This document shows positions 36,220 through 46,151 of a DNA stretch of 54,893 nt, piece by piece. The position numbers and the translations under genes are program-made. How positions within the stretch are numbered: the first letter of the stretch is position 1; every line of letters begins with the position of its first letter. Source of the stretch: Bacteroidales bacterium (lineage in GTDB: Bacteria; Bacteroidota; Bacteroidia; Bacteroidales; Paludibacteraceae); the NCBI GenBank assembly GCA_012519425.1, contig JAAYQF010000022.1, positions 1 to 54,893 on the forward strand, written 5' to 3'. Below the pieces are notes generated by a model that was not told the DNA's origin, searched no databases, and saw only the letters and a list, made by a program, of their open reading frames with translations.

Positions 36220-37983
36220 TCAAAACGACACCGCCCCTCCCAGCATAAAATTAATTCCCTGCATTTCATAACCATAGAATTCCTGGTATTTACTGTTCAG
36301 CAGGTTGTTTAATTGTGCAAAAGCTGAAAAGGTTTTGTTGAACGTATAAGTTGATCCTAGGTTGATGTCAATTTTCGGGTTCATTTTAAAGGGGTTGTCA
36401 CCTAACTTGGCGTAGCGCTCTCCTACATAAAATGCCATAGCCATAACCTTCAGATTTTTATTGATCCTGACATCCGTCGAAAAATCTACTTCGAGGGCAG
36501 GCTTCATCCAGGCATAAGCTTCCGTTTTTACATTCCAGGCATTATAAACACCCTTCAACTGCAAATTCACTATATCTTTGTGGTTATAATTGATGCGCAT
36601 ACCGGTTTTAAATAAAGATGCATTGCTGTAAAGCACGTCAAACCTGTTGATAAACAAATCGGTAAAATCACCCAAATCATCAGCCGAAGTAAATGCTTTA
36701 TTTACATAAAAATACTGATCGACTATGTATCTGTAATCCACAAAAGCATCAATTAAAACAGGAGACAATGGCTTTAACTTAAATCCGAAATACGGATTCA
36801 CGGGAGTATAAACATCCTTCACCCTCAGGTCATGATAAATATAGGGATTTTCAGCATAGATGGTATTTAAGTTCGATAGACTAAAATCACCAACGACGCC
36901 ACCATACAGCGACAGCCATTTCGGGAACACGTTCCATTCGCCGCTAACATCAGGCATGGGATTAAAGACACGACCGTGCACAATGGAAAAAACAGTCTTT
37001 AAGCCGGCGCGCAGATACCAGTTATCTCCTTCCATCAGGTAATACGGATTGAAAGAAAGAACGGCATAATAATCCCAAAAGTTAATTTGAGCCAATTCTT
37101 TCGCTGCATAAAAAAGGTTTTTTAAATCAACATCCACTCCCAAACGATGAGCGCCCAAAGCCATGTCAAACCCATAATTCGCTTTCACCATGGTTTCTCT
37201 CAATCCACCATTGATATCCATGAACTCACAATTCAACTCACCCAAGTGCTTCGTCCCAACAGCATCCGGCAATGAACGAAAGCCTATTTGAGCATGATAC
37301 CGCCACATCATCTTATTCAAGGGATTGTTTGCCAAATCATCCAAATTGACAGTCTGCGGCGTGCGGGTAATCTCAGTTAAATTTTGTTCCGTATAATCAG
37401 GCAAAGGTTGTGAAATTTTGCTGATATGATCATTTAAGTTGATCGTATCTCCCATTATTCCGTAGAAATTGTCACCATAATAGTTAAAGAACCTATGCGA
37501 TACACCTGCATCCATATACAAATCGTAGTTTGTGAAATAATGGTTGTATGCCAAGTTTGCCCTGCTGAACGCGTGTTGCTTTTTTCCAAATGTTCCGAGG
37601 TGATTCAACCGCAGATCCAAACGATCTTTTTCTTTATTGATGATAGGCAAAGCCAGTTCACCCAGCGTATTCCAATAGTTACCGGCACCCAATCTGAGGA
37701 AAGCTTCTTTGGGAGATTCCACAACATCATGTTTGACCTGCTCGGCAGAAAGAGTGACGATCTGCCTTTCCAGAGACAAAGGTTGATAAATTTCCGAATA
37801 ATCCACCCGTCCTTTTTTTGTATCTATCTGAAAAACTTCCGGAATACCGGTGATCTTACCTGCATCTTGAATAACAGGTTCGAAATCTCTTTCTACCGTT
37901 ATATTCCTATCGATTTGTGCAACTCCTGTATGAATCGTTAAAAACGCCAATACAATGATCCAATATTTTTGATGAGTTATCAT
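36220..37983 (-). CDS. Outer-membrane beta-barrel protein (plug-less TonB-receptor-like)
   Basis: A 587-residue exported protein with signal peptide (1-22, ending TGVAQ). After a short N-terminal stretch (DRNITVERDFEPVIQDAGKI) the whole length alternates beta-strands and turns, with aromatic residues at strand ends (LRLGAGNYWNTLGELALPI, FNYYGDNFYGIMGD, FAQLNNLLNSKYQEFYG), and ends in a terminal Phe as barrel proteins do. There is no carboxypeptidase-like or plug domain, so it is not an ordinary SusC/TonB transporter. It follows the TPR protein gene by 35 bases and is surely in one operon with it. I recognise the pair as recurring in Bacteroidota but know no established function. Confidence 0.75.
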   Translation of the reverse strand: MITHQKYWIIVLAFLTIHTGVAQIDRNITVERDFEPVIQDAGKITGIPEVFQIDTKKGRVDYSEIYQPLSLERQIVTLSAEQVKHDVVESPKEAFLRLGAGNYWNTLGELALPIINKEKDRLDLRLNHLGTFGKKQHAFSRANLAYNHYFTNYDLYMDAGVSHRFFNYYGDNFYGIMGDTINLNDHISKISQPLPDYTEQNLTEITRTPQTVNLDDLANNPLNKMMWRYHAQIGFRSLPDAVGTKHLGELNCEFMDINGGLRETMVKANYGFDMALGAHRLGVDVDLKNLFYAAKELAQINFWDYYAVLSFNPYYLMEGDNWYLRAGLKTVFSIVHGRVFNPMPDVSGEWNVFPKWLSLYGGVVGDFSLSNLNTIYAENPYIYHDLRVKDVYTPVNPYFGFKLKPLSPVLIDAFVDYRYIVDQYFYVNKAFTSADDLGDFTDLFINRFDVLYSNASLFKTGMRINYNHKDIVNLQLKGVYNAWNVKTEAYAWMKPALEVDFSTDVRINKNLKVMAMAFYVGERYAKLGDNPFKMNPKIDINLGSTYTFNKTFSAFAQLNNLLNSKYQEFYGYEMQGINFMLGGAVSF

Positions 37984-38018
37984 ATGCTATATAAATTTTA
38001 TGAGACCATAACAATCGA

Positions 38019-41000
38019 TTAATTAATAACCTTCGACTTTTCTCTTCTGGAAATAGCATCCAACCGGGTTGTTATCATCTCCTGAATGTCATCGTCCACC
38101 TTGTAATTACGCTGCAAACTTAATAAGTACTGCTTGGCCTGGAAATCTTGTTGTTTTGACTGATATATATCTGAAAGTAAGACAAAACTTCGGGCTAACC
38201 AATACTGAAAAGGTGTGTTCTTCTTGGCAAAGTCTAAAATTTCCTTTTCAGATTCATCCAGTTTCCACTCCATGAAATAAACCTGAGCCGTCAAATATTT
38301 TGACTCAGCACCTATGGCAGTCCGGGTGTCCGTGGCAAGCCACTTCAAATCCTCCAGCGCAAGATCCAATTCTTTGGTGGCAATATAAGCTTTCGCCCTG
38401 TAGTATCTTGCCTCATTCAACACCTCGGGTCCCGATTTGGAATCAGACACTATATCGGACACAACACTGATTATTTTCTGATAATCCTTCAGTTGATAGC
38501 TACTGCGCAACACACCTAAACGGGCAGTGTTTTTCCTCTCACTTGATTGGGCAGCTTGAATCAGTTCCTCAAAATATTCCAAAGCTGCACCATACCTTTT
38601 CTGATCATAGGTAATTTCAGCTGAGCGGGTCAGAGCTTCTTCCATATACTGATTCCCTTGTATCATTGTCAATTGTTGATATTCTGAAAGGGCATGTTCA
38701 TAATCTTCTAATCTGTAGTAACTGTCAGCAATGTAAAACTGTGCCGCCGTACAATATTTGCCTCCCGGACAATAATTATTCAAATAGGTACGAAAACCCG
38801 TAATGGCTTGTCTATAAGAAGAGTTCATGTATTGTTTTTCAGCAGCGATGTAACTAATTGAATCTTCATGGCTTACACTGATGCGAGAAGACTTCATGTC
38901 CAGGGAATTAACATAGGCCAAATAAGCCGGAACATCATTCATTTCAATGTAAATACCCTCCAAGCTTTGTAAGGCCGTGAAAGCTTCCACTGATCCGGGA
39001 TAATCAGCTATAACCGCTTTGTAAGCTTTAATTGCCTCCGGATATTTCTCCTGATTCTGATAGATCATGCCGATTTCATAAGCTGCACTGCGTGCCATAT
39101 TGCTATTGGGTAATAAACTCAATAAGCGGCGGTAGGCATTCAAAGCCTCTGCATCATTTCCCAGCATGATATAAGCCCTTCCTATTTCATACAAGGCATC
39201 ATCTGCAAACTCAGACTTCGGATAATTTTTCACCAAATCATTCAGGCGAGAAATTTTCGTGCTGTATTTTTTCTGTAAACCGGCGACATATCCACTTTGG
39301 AACAGGGCATAATCACCGGTATTGGGACTTAAATTTGCAGATCGGGTGTAAATTAACTCCGCATTACGGAAGTCTCTGTCATAAAAATAGCAATCCCCAA
39401 TGCGATTTAATGCATCAGCAAAAATATCTGATTTTTTGTTGCGTTCAAGTGTGGTATAACGTTCGAAATACTCTTTTGCCAACCTGAAGTTCTTTCGGGA
39501 AAAATATGCGTAACCCATACCATAATGTGCAGGCACATAATTATTACTTCTTTTAGCGTCGGGTAATCTGAAAAAAGCATTTAAATCATCAATGCTGTTT
39601 TCATGCATTCCCAATCTGTAAAAACTTTCAGAGCGCCAGTAATAACTTTCGGGTGCATAAATTCCGACAGGAAGATTTTGGATAGACAAGGTGAAATAAT
39701 CCACTGCCTTATTAAAATCCTGACGAGCAAAAGCTTCTGTTCCAAGCTGATAAAGAATATACTGCTTGGCCTCTAAAATTTTCTCGTTGGGACGGGCAAC
39801 TTTTTGGATAGATTGGTAAGCCACTTCGTAATTTTTAGTAGCCATATATTCCATGGCCAGATAATTCTTGACTTTATCAGCATCCTTTGAGTTTGGGAAT
39901 TCTTCCAGGAATTGCTCCAGGGCGCTAATAGATTCACCGAATGCTGATGTGGTTTCATAAGTTGTCAGCGCATAATTCAACAAGGCTTCTTCACGCACCT
40001 GTTTGTCAAAATTTGTCCGCAAAGCTGCTTCAAAAGCCAAACGGGCATTCTCTTTATCATTGGCTCTGATGTATGCATTTCCAAGATGCAAATAAGCATT
40101 TTCCGTCATGGCATCAGGCTCCGTGGTTACCCGTTGAAAATACGGGATGGATGAATAATGCCTGTTCAGGCGAATATGCGCTATCCCCAACATATACAAA
40201 TCATTACGTAACATTTGTGGCGAAAGGCTCTCGTATCTTTTCAAATAATTGATGGCATCCTCATACTGACCTTCTGCATAAGCAACTTCTCCTTTAATAC
40301 GGTAGATTTCAGCATTGTCAGGGTGATTGGGATAATGCGTTGTAATGAATTCATATCTTTCGTTCATCTCATTCCTGATCCCCAGGAAATAATAAATCTG
40401 AAACAGATAAAAAGCAACTTTTTCCTTGTAAACCTCACTATCTTCCAGACCCAAAAACTCAGGTAAAGCAGCCGAATAATTCTGCAAGGCATACTCCGTA
40501 TAAGCATAATAATACCTGGCATCTTCCTGACGCTGAAATTTCTCGCCTTTTAAGTCTTTGAAAAGTACTAATGCTTCATGGTAAGACCCGGTTTTAAGCA
40601 ATGTATAAGCTTTGCAAAACTGAAAATTCAGTTTCTCCCCGCGATTGAGACGTTTCTCATTGACTTTATTGAAATAACTTAAAGCATTCTCAAACTGATC
40701 CTCTTCATACAAAAGAATACCAAGCATGGCATATAGCTTATCAATAAAGGGGGTATAAGGATTTGATGTCAAAAAATGTTGGATCAAAGAAAATGTATGC
40801 TGTTGTCTCAATTCAAAAGCATTGGCAACCAGATAATATTCTGCTTCATGCCTCTGACCTGCCCGGATCTTATCCGTTGAGTTTAAAAACTCTTCAAAAC
40901 TGCGATAGGAAGCTGTGTATTTCTGCTGGTCAAACAGCTCTTTGCCTTGTTCAAACAAACGGTCCGAATGTGTATAAATCAATGTTTGCTGGGCGTAACT

Positions 41001-41048
41001 GCCTGTAAATGCTACAAACAGCAACAATATCAATAGAAATTTTTTCAT
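38019..41048 (-). CDS. Large periplasmic TPR-repeat protein
   Basis: 1009 residues from the ATG at 41048. An ATG three codons earlier is possible, but the later one gives a tidy signal peptide (MKKFLLILLLFVAFTGSYAQ) and aligns with the conserved leader element upstream. After the signal the protein is a continuous array of tetratricopeptide repeats, recognised by A/G-x-x-x-Y-x-x-G/A patterns and recurring F/Y-A-L-x-Y motifs (AYTLLKTGSYHEALVLF, DALYEIGRAYIMLGNDAEALNAY, AQFYIADSYYRLEDYEHALSEY). Such arrays scaffold protein complexes; periplasmic or outer-membrane-associated location is inferred from the signal and the barrel partner. It is not SprE/PorW, which lies elsewhere in this window. Confidence 0.85.
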   Translation of the reverse strand: MKKFLLILLLFVAFTGSYAQQTLIYTHSDRLFEQGKELFDQQKYTASYRSFEEFLNSTDKIRAGQRHEAEYYLVANAFELRQQHTFSLIQHFLTSNPYTPFIDKLYAMLGILLYEEDQFENALSYFNKVNEKRLNRGEKLNFQFCKAYTLLKTGSYHEALVLFKDLKGEKFQRQEDARYYYAYTEYALQNYSAALPEFLGLEDSEVYKEKVAFYLFQIYYFLGIRNEMNERYEFITTHYPNHPDNAEIYRIKGEVAYAEGQYEDAINYLKRYESLSPQMLRNDLYMLGIAHIRLNRHYSSIPYFQRVTTEPDAMTENAYLHLGNAYIRANDKENARLAFEAALRTNFDKQVREEALLNYALTTYETTSAFGESISALEQFLEEFPNSKDADKVKNYLAMEYMATKNYEVAYQSIQKVARPNEKILEAKQYILYQLGTEAFARQDFNKAVDYFTLSIQNLPVGIYAPESYYWRSESFYRLGMHENSIDDLNAFFRLPDAKRSNNYVPAHYGMGYAYFSRKNFRLAKEYFERYTTLERNKKSDIFADALNRIGDCYFYDRDFRNAELIYTRSANLSPNTGDYALFQSGYVAGLQKKYSTKISRLNDLVKNYPKSEFADDALYEIGRAYIMLGNDAEALNAYRRLLSLLPNSNMARSAAYEIGMIYQNQEKYPEAIKAYKAVIADYPGSVEAFTALQSLEGIYIEMNDVPAYLAYVNSLDMKSSRISVSHEDSISYIAAEKQYMNSSYRQAITGFRTYLNNYCPGGKYCTAAQFYIADSYYRLEDYEHALSEYQQLTMIQGNQYMEEALTRSAEITYDQKRYGAALEYFEELIQAAQSSERKNTARLGVLRSSYQLKDYQKIISVVSDIVSDSKSGPEVLNEARYYRAKAYIATKELDLALEDLKWLATDTRTAIGAESKYLTAQVYFMEWKLDESEKEILDFAKKNTPFQYWLARSFVLLSDIYQSKQQDFQAKQYLLSLQRNYKVDDDIQEMITTRLDAISRREKSKVIN

Positions 41049-41074
41049 GCGGTTCATAATCTATTTTTATTTGT

Positions 41075-41157
41075 CATATGGAACTCTCAATGAATCAGCG
41101 TTATTATTCACCAAAGCGAAACAATTGATCCAATTCATTCATATTCCTTCCATAGGG
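41075..41157. repeat. Palindromic element C, copy 1
   Basis: Plus strand from CATATGGAACTCTCAATGAAT to TTCATTCATATTCCTTCCATAGG. The ends are imperfect inverted repeats (TATGGAA / TTCCATA, ATGAAT / ATTCAT). It matches copy 2 (49965-50047) in length (83 bases), ends and position. It lies in the leader of the TPR gene, 27 bases before its ATG. Confidence 0.6.
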
Positions 41158-41229
41158 TTGGAAACTGCAAATTTACAGAATTTTTTATTCTATTGTGCAA
41201 ATATATAGAAGCCTTTTGAATCGTCAGAC

Positions 41230-42252
41230 TTATTTCTTCCCTTTCCCAATACGCTTTATCTCTTTATCAAAATCGGATTCAAACAAGCGGTCTTGCACAA
41301 TTCGGTATTTTTCAAACTCACTTTCAGCAAAATCTTTCGCCATCAGTACGGTTACTTTTCCACTATTCTGTAGCACATTACGGTCGTCGGCTTCCAAGAA
41401 TTTATCAAGGCGTTTCGCCCAATCTTCCATGGTCATGGGAATATGCTTTTTAGCGCGGTCTTCCGCCAAATCCAAATAGGCATTGACGATGCGTCCCAAC
41501 GATTCCAGTTCCGTTTCGGTCAGGTAGTTTTTGGCTATAAAAACATCCGTTTTAACGATTTTCCCGTCGGGACTTTTTTCCCACGATGTCAGCCCCATGT
41601 GCTCTTTTTCGGCATTCGCCCTTTTCATAATGAGTTCGGCAGCAGTATGACCGTGAACAGCATAATGCAGTTTGTTTTGGACTTTGGCAAAGAATTCTTT
41701 CGTGGTTATCGCATCCTTGTTATAATCCATTGCGGTGGCGTAAATATCCGTTATCTTTTGGTAAAAGCGGCGTTCGCTCAAACGAATTTCGCGGATCTCG
41801 GCAAGCAAGTGTTCAAAATAATCTTCTCCGAGAAACGTACCGTTTTCCATGCGTTTTTTGTCGATAACATAGCCCCGAATGGCATAATCCCGTAAAACGG
41901 ATGTCGCCCATTGACGGAAGGTGGTTGCCCGTTTGGAATTTACGCGATAACCTACGGCAATAATAGCATCCAGATTGTAATGCTTAGTATTATAGTTTTT
42001 ACCGTCCGATGCAGTTACCGAGAATTCCTCGGTAACTGAATCTTCGTCCAGTTCGTTTTCTTTGAATATGTTTTTGAGATGCAGCGATATATTATCGGTC
42101 GAACAATCAAACAAAGCCGCCATCAGTTTTTGACTAAGCCAAATTGTCTCGTCCTGTACACGCACTTCGATGCCGTCTTCCTTTGTTTGATTAGTGAAAA
42201 TAAGGAATTCAGCGGTACTGTTGCGGATTTGTAGTTTCTTTTTTTTGCTCAT
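41230..42252 (-). CDS. RhuM-family protein (virulence RhuM / Fic-like partner family)
   Basis: A 340-residue protein with the RhuM family pattern: an N-terminal DNA-binding-like region (DETIWLSQKLMAALFDCSTDNISLHL in part, then EDSVTEEFSVTASDGKNYNTKHYNLDAIIAVGYRV), then FRQWATSVLRDYAIRGY, GEDYFEHLLAEIREIRLSERRFYQKI and a helical C-terminus. Members are usually found on genomic islands, often beside restriction-modification or toxin genes, and move between unrelated bacteria; their biochemical role is not established. Here it interrupts a run of conserved cell-envelope genes, with gene debris upstream (42209-42475), and so looks horizontally acquired. No restriction genes accompany it. Confidence 0.88.
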   Translation of the reverse strand: MSKKKKLQIRNSTAEFLIFTNQTKEDGIEVRVQDETIWLSQKLMAALFDCSTDNISLHLKNIFKENELDEDSVTEEFSVTASDGKNYNTKHYNLDAIIAVGYRVNSKRATTFRQWATSVLRDYAIRGYVIDKKRMENGTFLGEDYFEHLLAEIREIRLSERRFYQKITDIYATAMDYNKDAITTKEFFAKVQNKLHYAVHGHTAAELIMKRANAEKEHMGLTSWEKSPDGKIVKTDVFIAKNYLTETELESLGRIVNAYLDLAEDRAKKHIPMTMEDWAKRLDKFLEADDRNVLQNSGKVTVLMAKDFAESEFEKYRIVQDRLFESDFDKEIKRIGKGKK

Positions 42253-42475
42253 ATAAATAGTGATTTTGAAGACAAATTAAACATTTTTTCCTTTTCCCGT
42301 TTAGCTGCATTATAAGGTTCTCCAAATCTTCTTCTGTTCCTTTAACGAATTGGCTACAAGACACTCCATTTACTGATTTTCGAGCTTTCGCGCAAACTTG
42401 ATAGAAGTTGTCAATATCGTTGCCGATTGCTCCCCTTATAGTTTCTTTCGCCAGATTCTTTGAGTACGGAATCAT
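42209..42475 (-). pseudogene. Unidentified 88-codon reading frame at the RhuM junction
   Basis: A reading frame that overlaps the 3' end of the lipoprotein gene by 65 bases and the start of the RhuM gene by 44. Its translation reads like true protein in the middle (AKETIRGAIGNDIDNFYQV, GVSCSQFVKGTEEDLENLI) and less so at the end. I do not recognise it. The double overlap suggests the tail of a gene brought in with the RhuM gene and cut at the insertion point, rather than an intact gene. Confidence 0.3.
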
Positions 42476-43034
42476 CGTAAATTATAAGTTTTTCAGTCTC
42501 AAAATATCCATTTAATTCAGTGTCATCATCCAATGTGAAATCAAACTCAAAACGGATGGTTTCATGATCGGTATAGCTCACTGTCATGCTGCCTTCTACT
42601 ATGAATTTTCGGGTTGTCAGTTGCTCAGCTTTTTCGAAGAAGTGGATGCACGCACCCCTATCCATCTCGAGCCTGTCTTCTTTAAACAGGCTGCCGGGTT
42701 CTATGGTCATGGCTTCCCGGGAAGCAGAAACCGTATATGTTCCTTCAGGGAATATGGTGTCGGCAGGTGAGACGAAAATATCATCCAAATACAGATATTG
42801 ACCAAAACCAATCAATTGACCTTTGTCGTTTAGTTGCAGGGAATCAGTAAAAGCTTGCAGACTAAGCACGTGATTTTCAATATTATAGTTGGCATAACAA
42901 TCACCCCAAAAGTATGCTCGACCCCATGTAAACACAGGATTGGTCTCATATACATATTCAGTTCTGATTTTTCTTTCGCAAGACTGTAAAATCAGCAATG
43001 ACATCAAGCAACAAAGTGGAACCAAACGTTTCAT
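42411..43034 (-). CDS. Hypothetical lipoprotein
   Basis: 207 residues with a lipoprotein signal (lipobox LLILQSC, Cys19). The mature part is predicted mostly beta: GRAYFWGDCYANYNIENHVLSLQAF, YLYLDDIFVSPADTIFPEGTY, GSMTVSYTDHETIRFEFDFTLDDDTELNGYF in segments. This alternation recalls small Bacteroidales surface lipoproteins with a pattern of repeated strands and a final G-Y/F-F segment. The last ~15 residues (after IIYDDSV) are polar and basic and coincide with the overlapping frame at the RhuM junction, so the original C-terminus may have been replaced. It starts 10 bases after the LolC/E-type permease gene. Function unknown. Confidence 0.7.
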   Translation of the reverse strand: MKRLVPLCCLMSLLILQSCERKIRTEYVYETNPVFTWGRAYFWGDCYANYNIENHVLSLQAFTDSLQLNDKGQLIGFGQYLYLDDIFVSPADTIFPEGTYTVSASREAMTIEPGSLFKEDRLEMDRGACIHFFEKAEQLTTRKFIVEGSMTVSYTDHETIRFEFDFTLDDDTELNGYFETEKLIIYDDSVLKESGERNYKGSNRQRY

Positions 43035-43044
43035 TTACATTGTT

Positions 43045-44298
43045 TTATTTATAATCAGACCGGATGTATCTAACAGGATACCACGCCGCAAAAAACCCCA
43101 TGACAAGCACAGTAAAGAAAACTAATAATATATCCGAAAATTGTATGACAACCGGGTAATTCTCGACAATAAATCCCGGTCCGAGTTTGATAAATCCAAT
43201 TTTTTCCTGCAGGAATGAAAGTATGGTACCTATGATGATTCCGACAACGGCTCCCACGGCTGATATCATCCATCCTTCCAGCAAGAATATTTGTCTGATG
43301 AGCTTTTGGTCAGCCCCCAGGTTTCTTAGGGTTATTATATCTTCTTTCTTATCGATGATCAACATGGATAAAGAGCCGATGATATTGAAACTGGCAATCA
43401 GTAATATAAAGCTAAGGATTAGATAAGTGATCCATTTTTCTACCTGCATGATCTTAAAGTAAGCTTCTTGCTGTTCATATCTGTCTTTGACAGAAAATTC
43501 ATCTCCTAAAAGCTTTTGCAGGTCATTTTTTACCTTTTGCGTGTCTGCAAAAGGTAAAAGTCTTAGTTCTACGGCACTCACCTCATTGGCCTGATACTCG
43601 AATAATGCCTGTGCCAAATCCAAAGACACCAACACATACTGGTTGTCATATTCATTTTGTTGCACGGAAAAAATACCGGAGATAAAAGTACCGGATTGAT
43701 TGAAGCTTTGGTCGGGACGCAGCAAGTTAATTTTAGAAGTTCGTTTGGGAGCATAAATGTACAGCGGGTCGATGGCATAAGCACTCAAACCTAAAGTTGC
43801 AGCAATACCGGCTCCCACTACAGAGCGCTCGAAAGCCCCGTCATAAAGCATAAATTCCCCGTCAAACATGATGCTGTCGATGCGTGTCATTTGTTTAAAA
43901 TCATCCGATACACCCTTTACCAACACCGGCATTTGTTTTTCCTTGTAGCGTAACAAAGCATTTTCTTCGACAACTTCTGTGAAGACGGCAATGCCTTCCG
44001 ACTTTTTCACCGCTTCAAATTCAGGTGTATCTATGCTGAATTGCTTGCCCTGTTTCAGCGAAATCTGTAAATCCGGATCAAAAGCAGAAAATAAATCGGA
44101 AAATAACAATTCAAAACCATTAAAGATTGATAATACAACCACCAAAGCAATGGTTCCAACAGCTACCCCTGCGGAAGATATTCCCGAAATCACGTTGATG
44201 GCATTGTGCGACTTCTTCGAAAAGAGGTATCTGCCCGCTATTCTCAAACTGAATTTCAGTCTGCTCAAGCTGTTTCTTATGTTTCCATGTTTACTCAA
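43045..44298 (-). CDS. FtsX-like permease, LolC/LolE lipoprotein-release family
   Basis: A 417-residue inner-membrane permease with the LolC/E arrangement: a first membrane helix after a basic start (NVISGISSAGVAVGTIALVVVLSIFNGFELL in part), a large periplasmic domain (about 60-270), and three closely spaced helices at the C-terminus (YLILSFILLIASFNIIGSLSML, GWMISAVGAVVGIIIGTIL, FSDILLVFFTVLVMGFFAAWYPV). It would extract lipoproteins or act as a mechanotransmission permease with an ATPase partner; none is adjacent here, since the GldA-like ATPase is several genes away. Its ATG overlaps the end of rbfA by 8 bases. Confidence 0.87.
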   Translation of the reverse strand: MSKHGNIRNSLSRLKFSLRIAGRYLFSKKSHNAINVISGISSAGVAVGTIALVVVLSIFNGFELLFSDLFSAFDPDLQISLKQGKQFSIDTPEFEAVKKSEGIAVFTEVVEENALLRYKEKQMPVLVKGVSDDFKQMTRIDSIMFDGEFMLYDGAFERSVVGAGIAATLGLSAYAIDPLYIYAPKRTSKINLLRPDQSFNQSGTFISGIFSVQQNEYDNQYVLVSLDLAQALFEYQANEVSAVELRLLPFADTQKVKNDLQKLLGDEFSVKDRYEQQEAYFKIMQVEKWITYLILSFILLIASFNIIGSLSMLIIDKKEDIITLRNLGADQKLIRQIFLLEGWMISAVGAVVGIIIGTILSFLQEKIGFIKLGPGFIVENYPVVIQFSDILLVFFTVLVMGFFAAWYPVRYIRSDYK

Positions 44299-44659
44299 GT
44301 TCTTCCTCAGTAAGCGGGGACGGCGGGTCGCTTTTCAGCAACCTGTCAATGTTTTCTAAATAATCAAGACTATCGTCCAGATGAAAAATCAACTCGGGAA
44401 CAATTCGCATATCCTTTACCCGTCTGCCTAGATCATAACGAATTGTTTTGGCATCAATGGCAATCTTTTCCATTACTTCAGCTGTTTTTTCACCAGGGAA
44501 AATACTCAGGCTAATGTGTGCAATACTTAAATCCGGAGTAACATTTACCCGGGTTACGCTGATGAGAATGCCTTTCATTTTTCGGGCATAAAGCATAAAT
44601 ATCTCGCCCAACTCCTTTTGAAGCATGCGTGCTATTTTTTCTTGTCTTTTTGATTTCAT
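44291..44659 (-). CDS. rbfA: Ribosome-binding factor A
   Basis: A 30S maturation factor with a KH-like fold, about 122 residues from the ATG at 44659. A start 33 bases upstream would overlap cysS and give an unusual N-terminus, while the chosen start (MKSKRQEKIARMLQKELGEI) matches the family. Seen: GILISVTRVNVTPDLSIAHISLSIFP and IRYDLGRRVKDMRIVPELIFHLDDS, both in pieces, the second being the conserved C-terminal strand-helix. Lies between cysS and a permease gene in one tight unit. Confidence 0.93.
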   Translation of the reverse strand: MKSKRQEKIARMLQKELGEIFMLYARKMKGILISVTRVNVTPDLSIAHISLSIFPGEKTAEVMEKIAIDAKTIRYDLGRRVKDMRIVPELIFHLDDSLDYLENIDRLLKSDPPSPLTEEELE

Positions 44660-44679
44660 GATTGATTGTTTTAACTCCT

Positions 44680-46146
44680 TTATAAACTCCACTCAAATCC
44701 ATCTTTAGTGTCTTTTATTTCAAATCCGTAGGAAGTTAGTTCGTCGCGGATTTTATCGGAAGTTGTCCAGTCTTTGTTCTTCTTCGCTTCAAGACGGATG
44801 TTCAGCAGCAAATCAACGGCTTTGCGATAAGCTTCTATACCTTCGGAAGCGGTTCCGGCAGGTTGTAATCCCAGAATATCTTCTATAAAAAGTTTAAATA
44901 CCGACTGCAACTCATCCAAATCTTCTTGTGAGATGGTCTCTTTTCCATCGTGAACAAGATTGATAATACGCAGACTTTCAAATAGATATGAAATAACGAT
45001 CGGCGTATTTAAGTCATCGTTCATCGCCTCTTTACATTTTTCCCGCAAGTTACCGATTTCGATACTTGATTTTTCGCTTGCTTTCAAGTTTTGTAATCGT
45101 GCATAGCCTTCCATAAGCCTTTCCAAGCCTTTTTCAGAAGCCTCTAAAGCTTCACTGCTAAAGTCAACCGTACTGCGATAATGTGCCTGCAGAATAAAAA
45201 AGCGGATGGTCATCGGACTGAAAGCCTTAGTTAACAGAGCGTGCCCGCCTGTAAAAAACTCACCTAAAGTGATGAAATTACCGAGCGACTTGCCCATTTT
45301 CTGTCCATTGATGGTGATCATATTGTTGTGCATCCAATACTTTACCGATTCCTTTCCAAGAGCAGCCTTCGATTGTGCAATTTCACATTCGTGATGCGGA
45401 AATATTAAATCCATTCCGCCCCCGTGTATATCAAACTCTTCCCCTAAATACTTGGTGCCCATAGCAGAACACTCTATATGCCAGCCCGGAAAACCTTCAC
45501 TCCACGGACTTTTCCAGCGCATGATATGTTCCGGAGCTGCTTTCTTCCACAAAGCAAAATCGGCACTTCGGCGCTTTTCGCTTTGTCCATCCAAAGCACG
45601 TGTGGTTTCCATCATCTCATCTATATCTCTTCCTGAAAGCTTACCGTAATGATGGTCGCTGTTGTATTTTTCCACATCAAAATATACGGAACCATTGCTT
45701 TCATAGGCATAACCGGCATCCAAAATCTTCTGTGTAAACTCAATCTGCTCCATGATATGCCCGGATGCATGCGGCTCTATGCTAGGCGGCAACACATTAA
45801 GCAACTCCATGGCTTTGCGGTAACTATTGTAGTAATATTGCGCCACCTCCATGGGTTCCAATTGATCCAGGCGTGCTTTCTTCGCAATTTTATCTTCGCC
45901 CTCATCTTCGTCATTTTCGAGATGTCCGACATCGGTTACATTTCTCACATACCTCACTTTATATCCCAAGTACTTCAGATACCTGAAAAGAATATCGAAG
46001 GTGATGGCAGGACGCGCATGTCCCAGATGGGGGTCACCGTACACGGTCGGACCGCAAACGTACATCCCCACATTCGGTTCGTGAATAGGGATAAACCGCT
46101 CTTTCTTACGCGTCAAAGTATTATAAATATATAATTGATGTTCCAT
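44680..46146 (-). CDS. cysS: Cysteinyl-tRNA synthetase
   Basis: A class I aminoacyl-tRNA synthetase, 488 residues. The HIGH motif is HLGH within [11 protein letters not shown]. The zinc site includes the CGPTVYG cysteine and the [12 protein letters not shown] segment, and the KMSKS loop is [10 protein letters not shown]. The C-terminal anticodon domain ends with [18 protein letters not shown]. It follows ruvB by 5 bases and precedes rbfA by 20, so the three are co-transcribed. Confidence 0.97.
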   Translation of the reverse strand: MEHQLYIYNTLTRKKERFIPIHEPNVGMYVCGPTVYGDPHLGHARPAITFDILFRYLKYLGYKVRYVRNVTDVGHLENDEDEGEDKIAKKARLDQLEPMEVAQYYYNSYRKAMELLNVLPPSIEPHASGHIMEQIEFTQKILDAGYAYESNGSVYFDVEKYNSDHHYGKLSGRDIDEMMETTRALDGQSEKRRSADFALWKKAAPEHIMRWKSPWSEGFPGWHIECSAMGTKYLGEEFDIHGGGMDLIFPHHECEIAQSKAALGKESVKYWMHNNMITINGQKMGKSLGNFITLGEFFTGGHALLTKAFSPMTIRFFILQAHYRSTVDFSSEALEASEKGLERLMEGYARLQNLKASEKSSIEIGNLREKCKEAMNDDLNTPIVISYLFESLRIINLVHDGKETISQEDLDELQSVFKLFIEDILGLQPAGTASEGIEAYRKAVDLLLNIRLEAKKNKDWTTSDKIRDELTSYGFEIKDTKDGFEWSL

Positions 46147-46151
46147 ATGAT

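Noticed and set aside
38019-41048. Large TPR gene considered as porW/sprE
   Set aside because: It has a Sec signal without lipobox and ends in TPR-like helices, while the fragment at the right edge has the SprE-type C-terminus next to porX.
43070-44298. Possible frameshift in the LolC/E-type permease suggested by parallel open frames
   Set aside because: The main frame is continuous and holds all four membrane helices in the expected positions, so the gene is intact.
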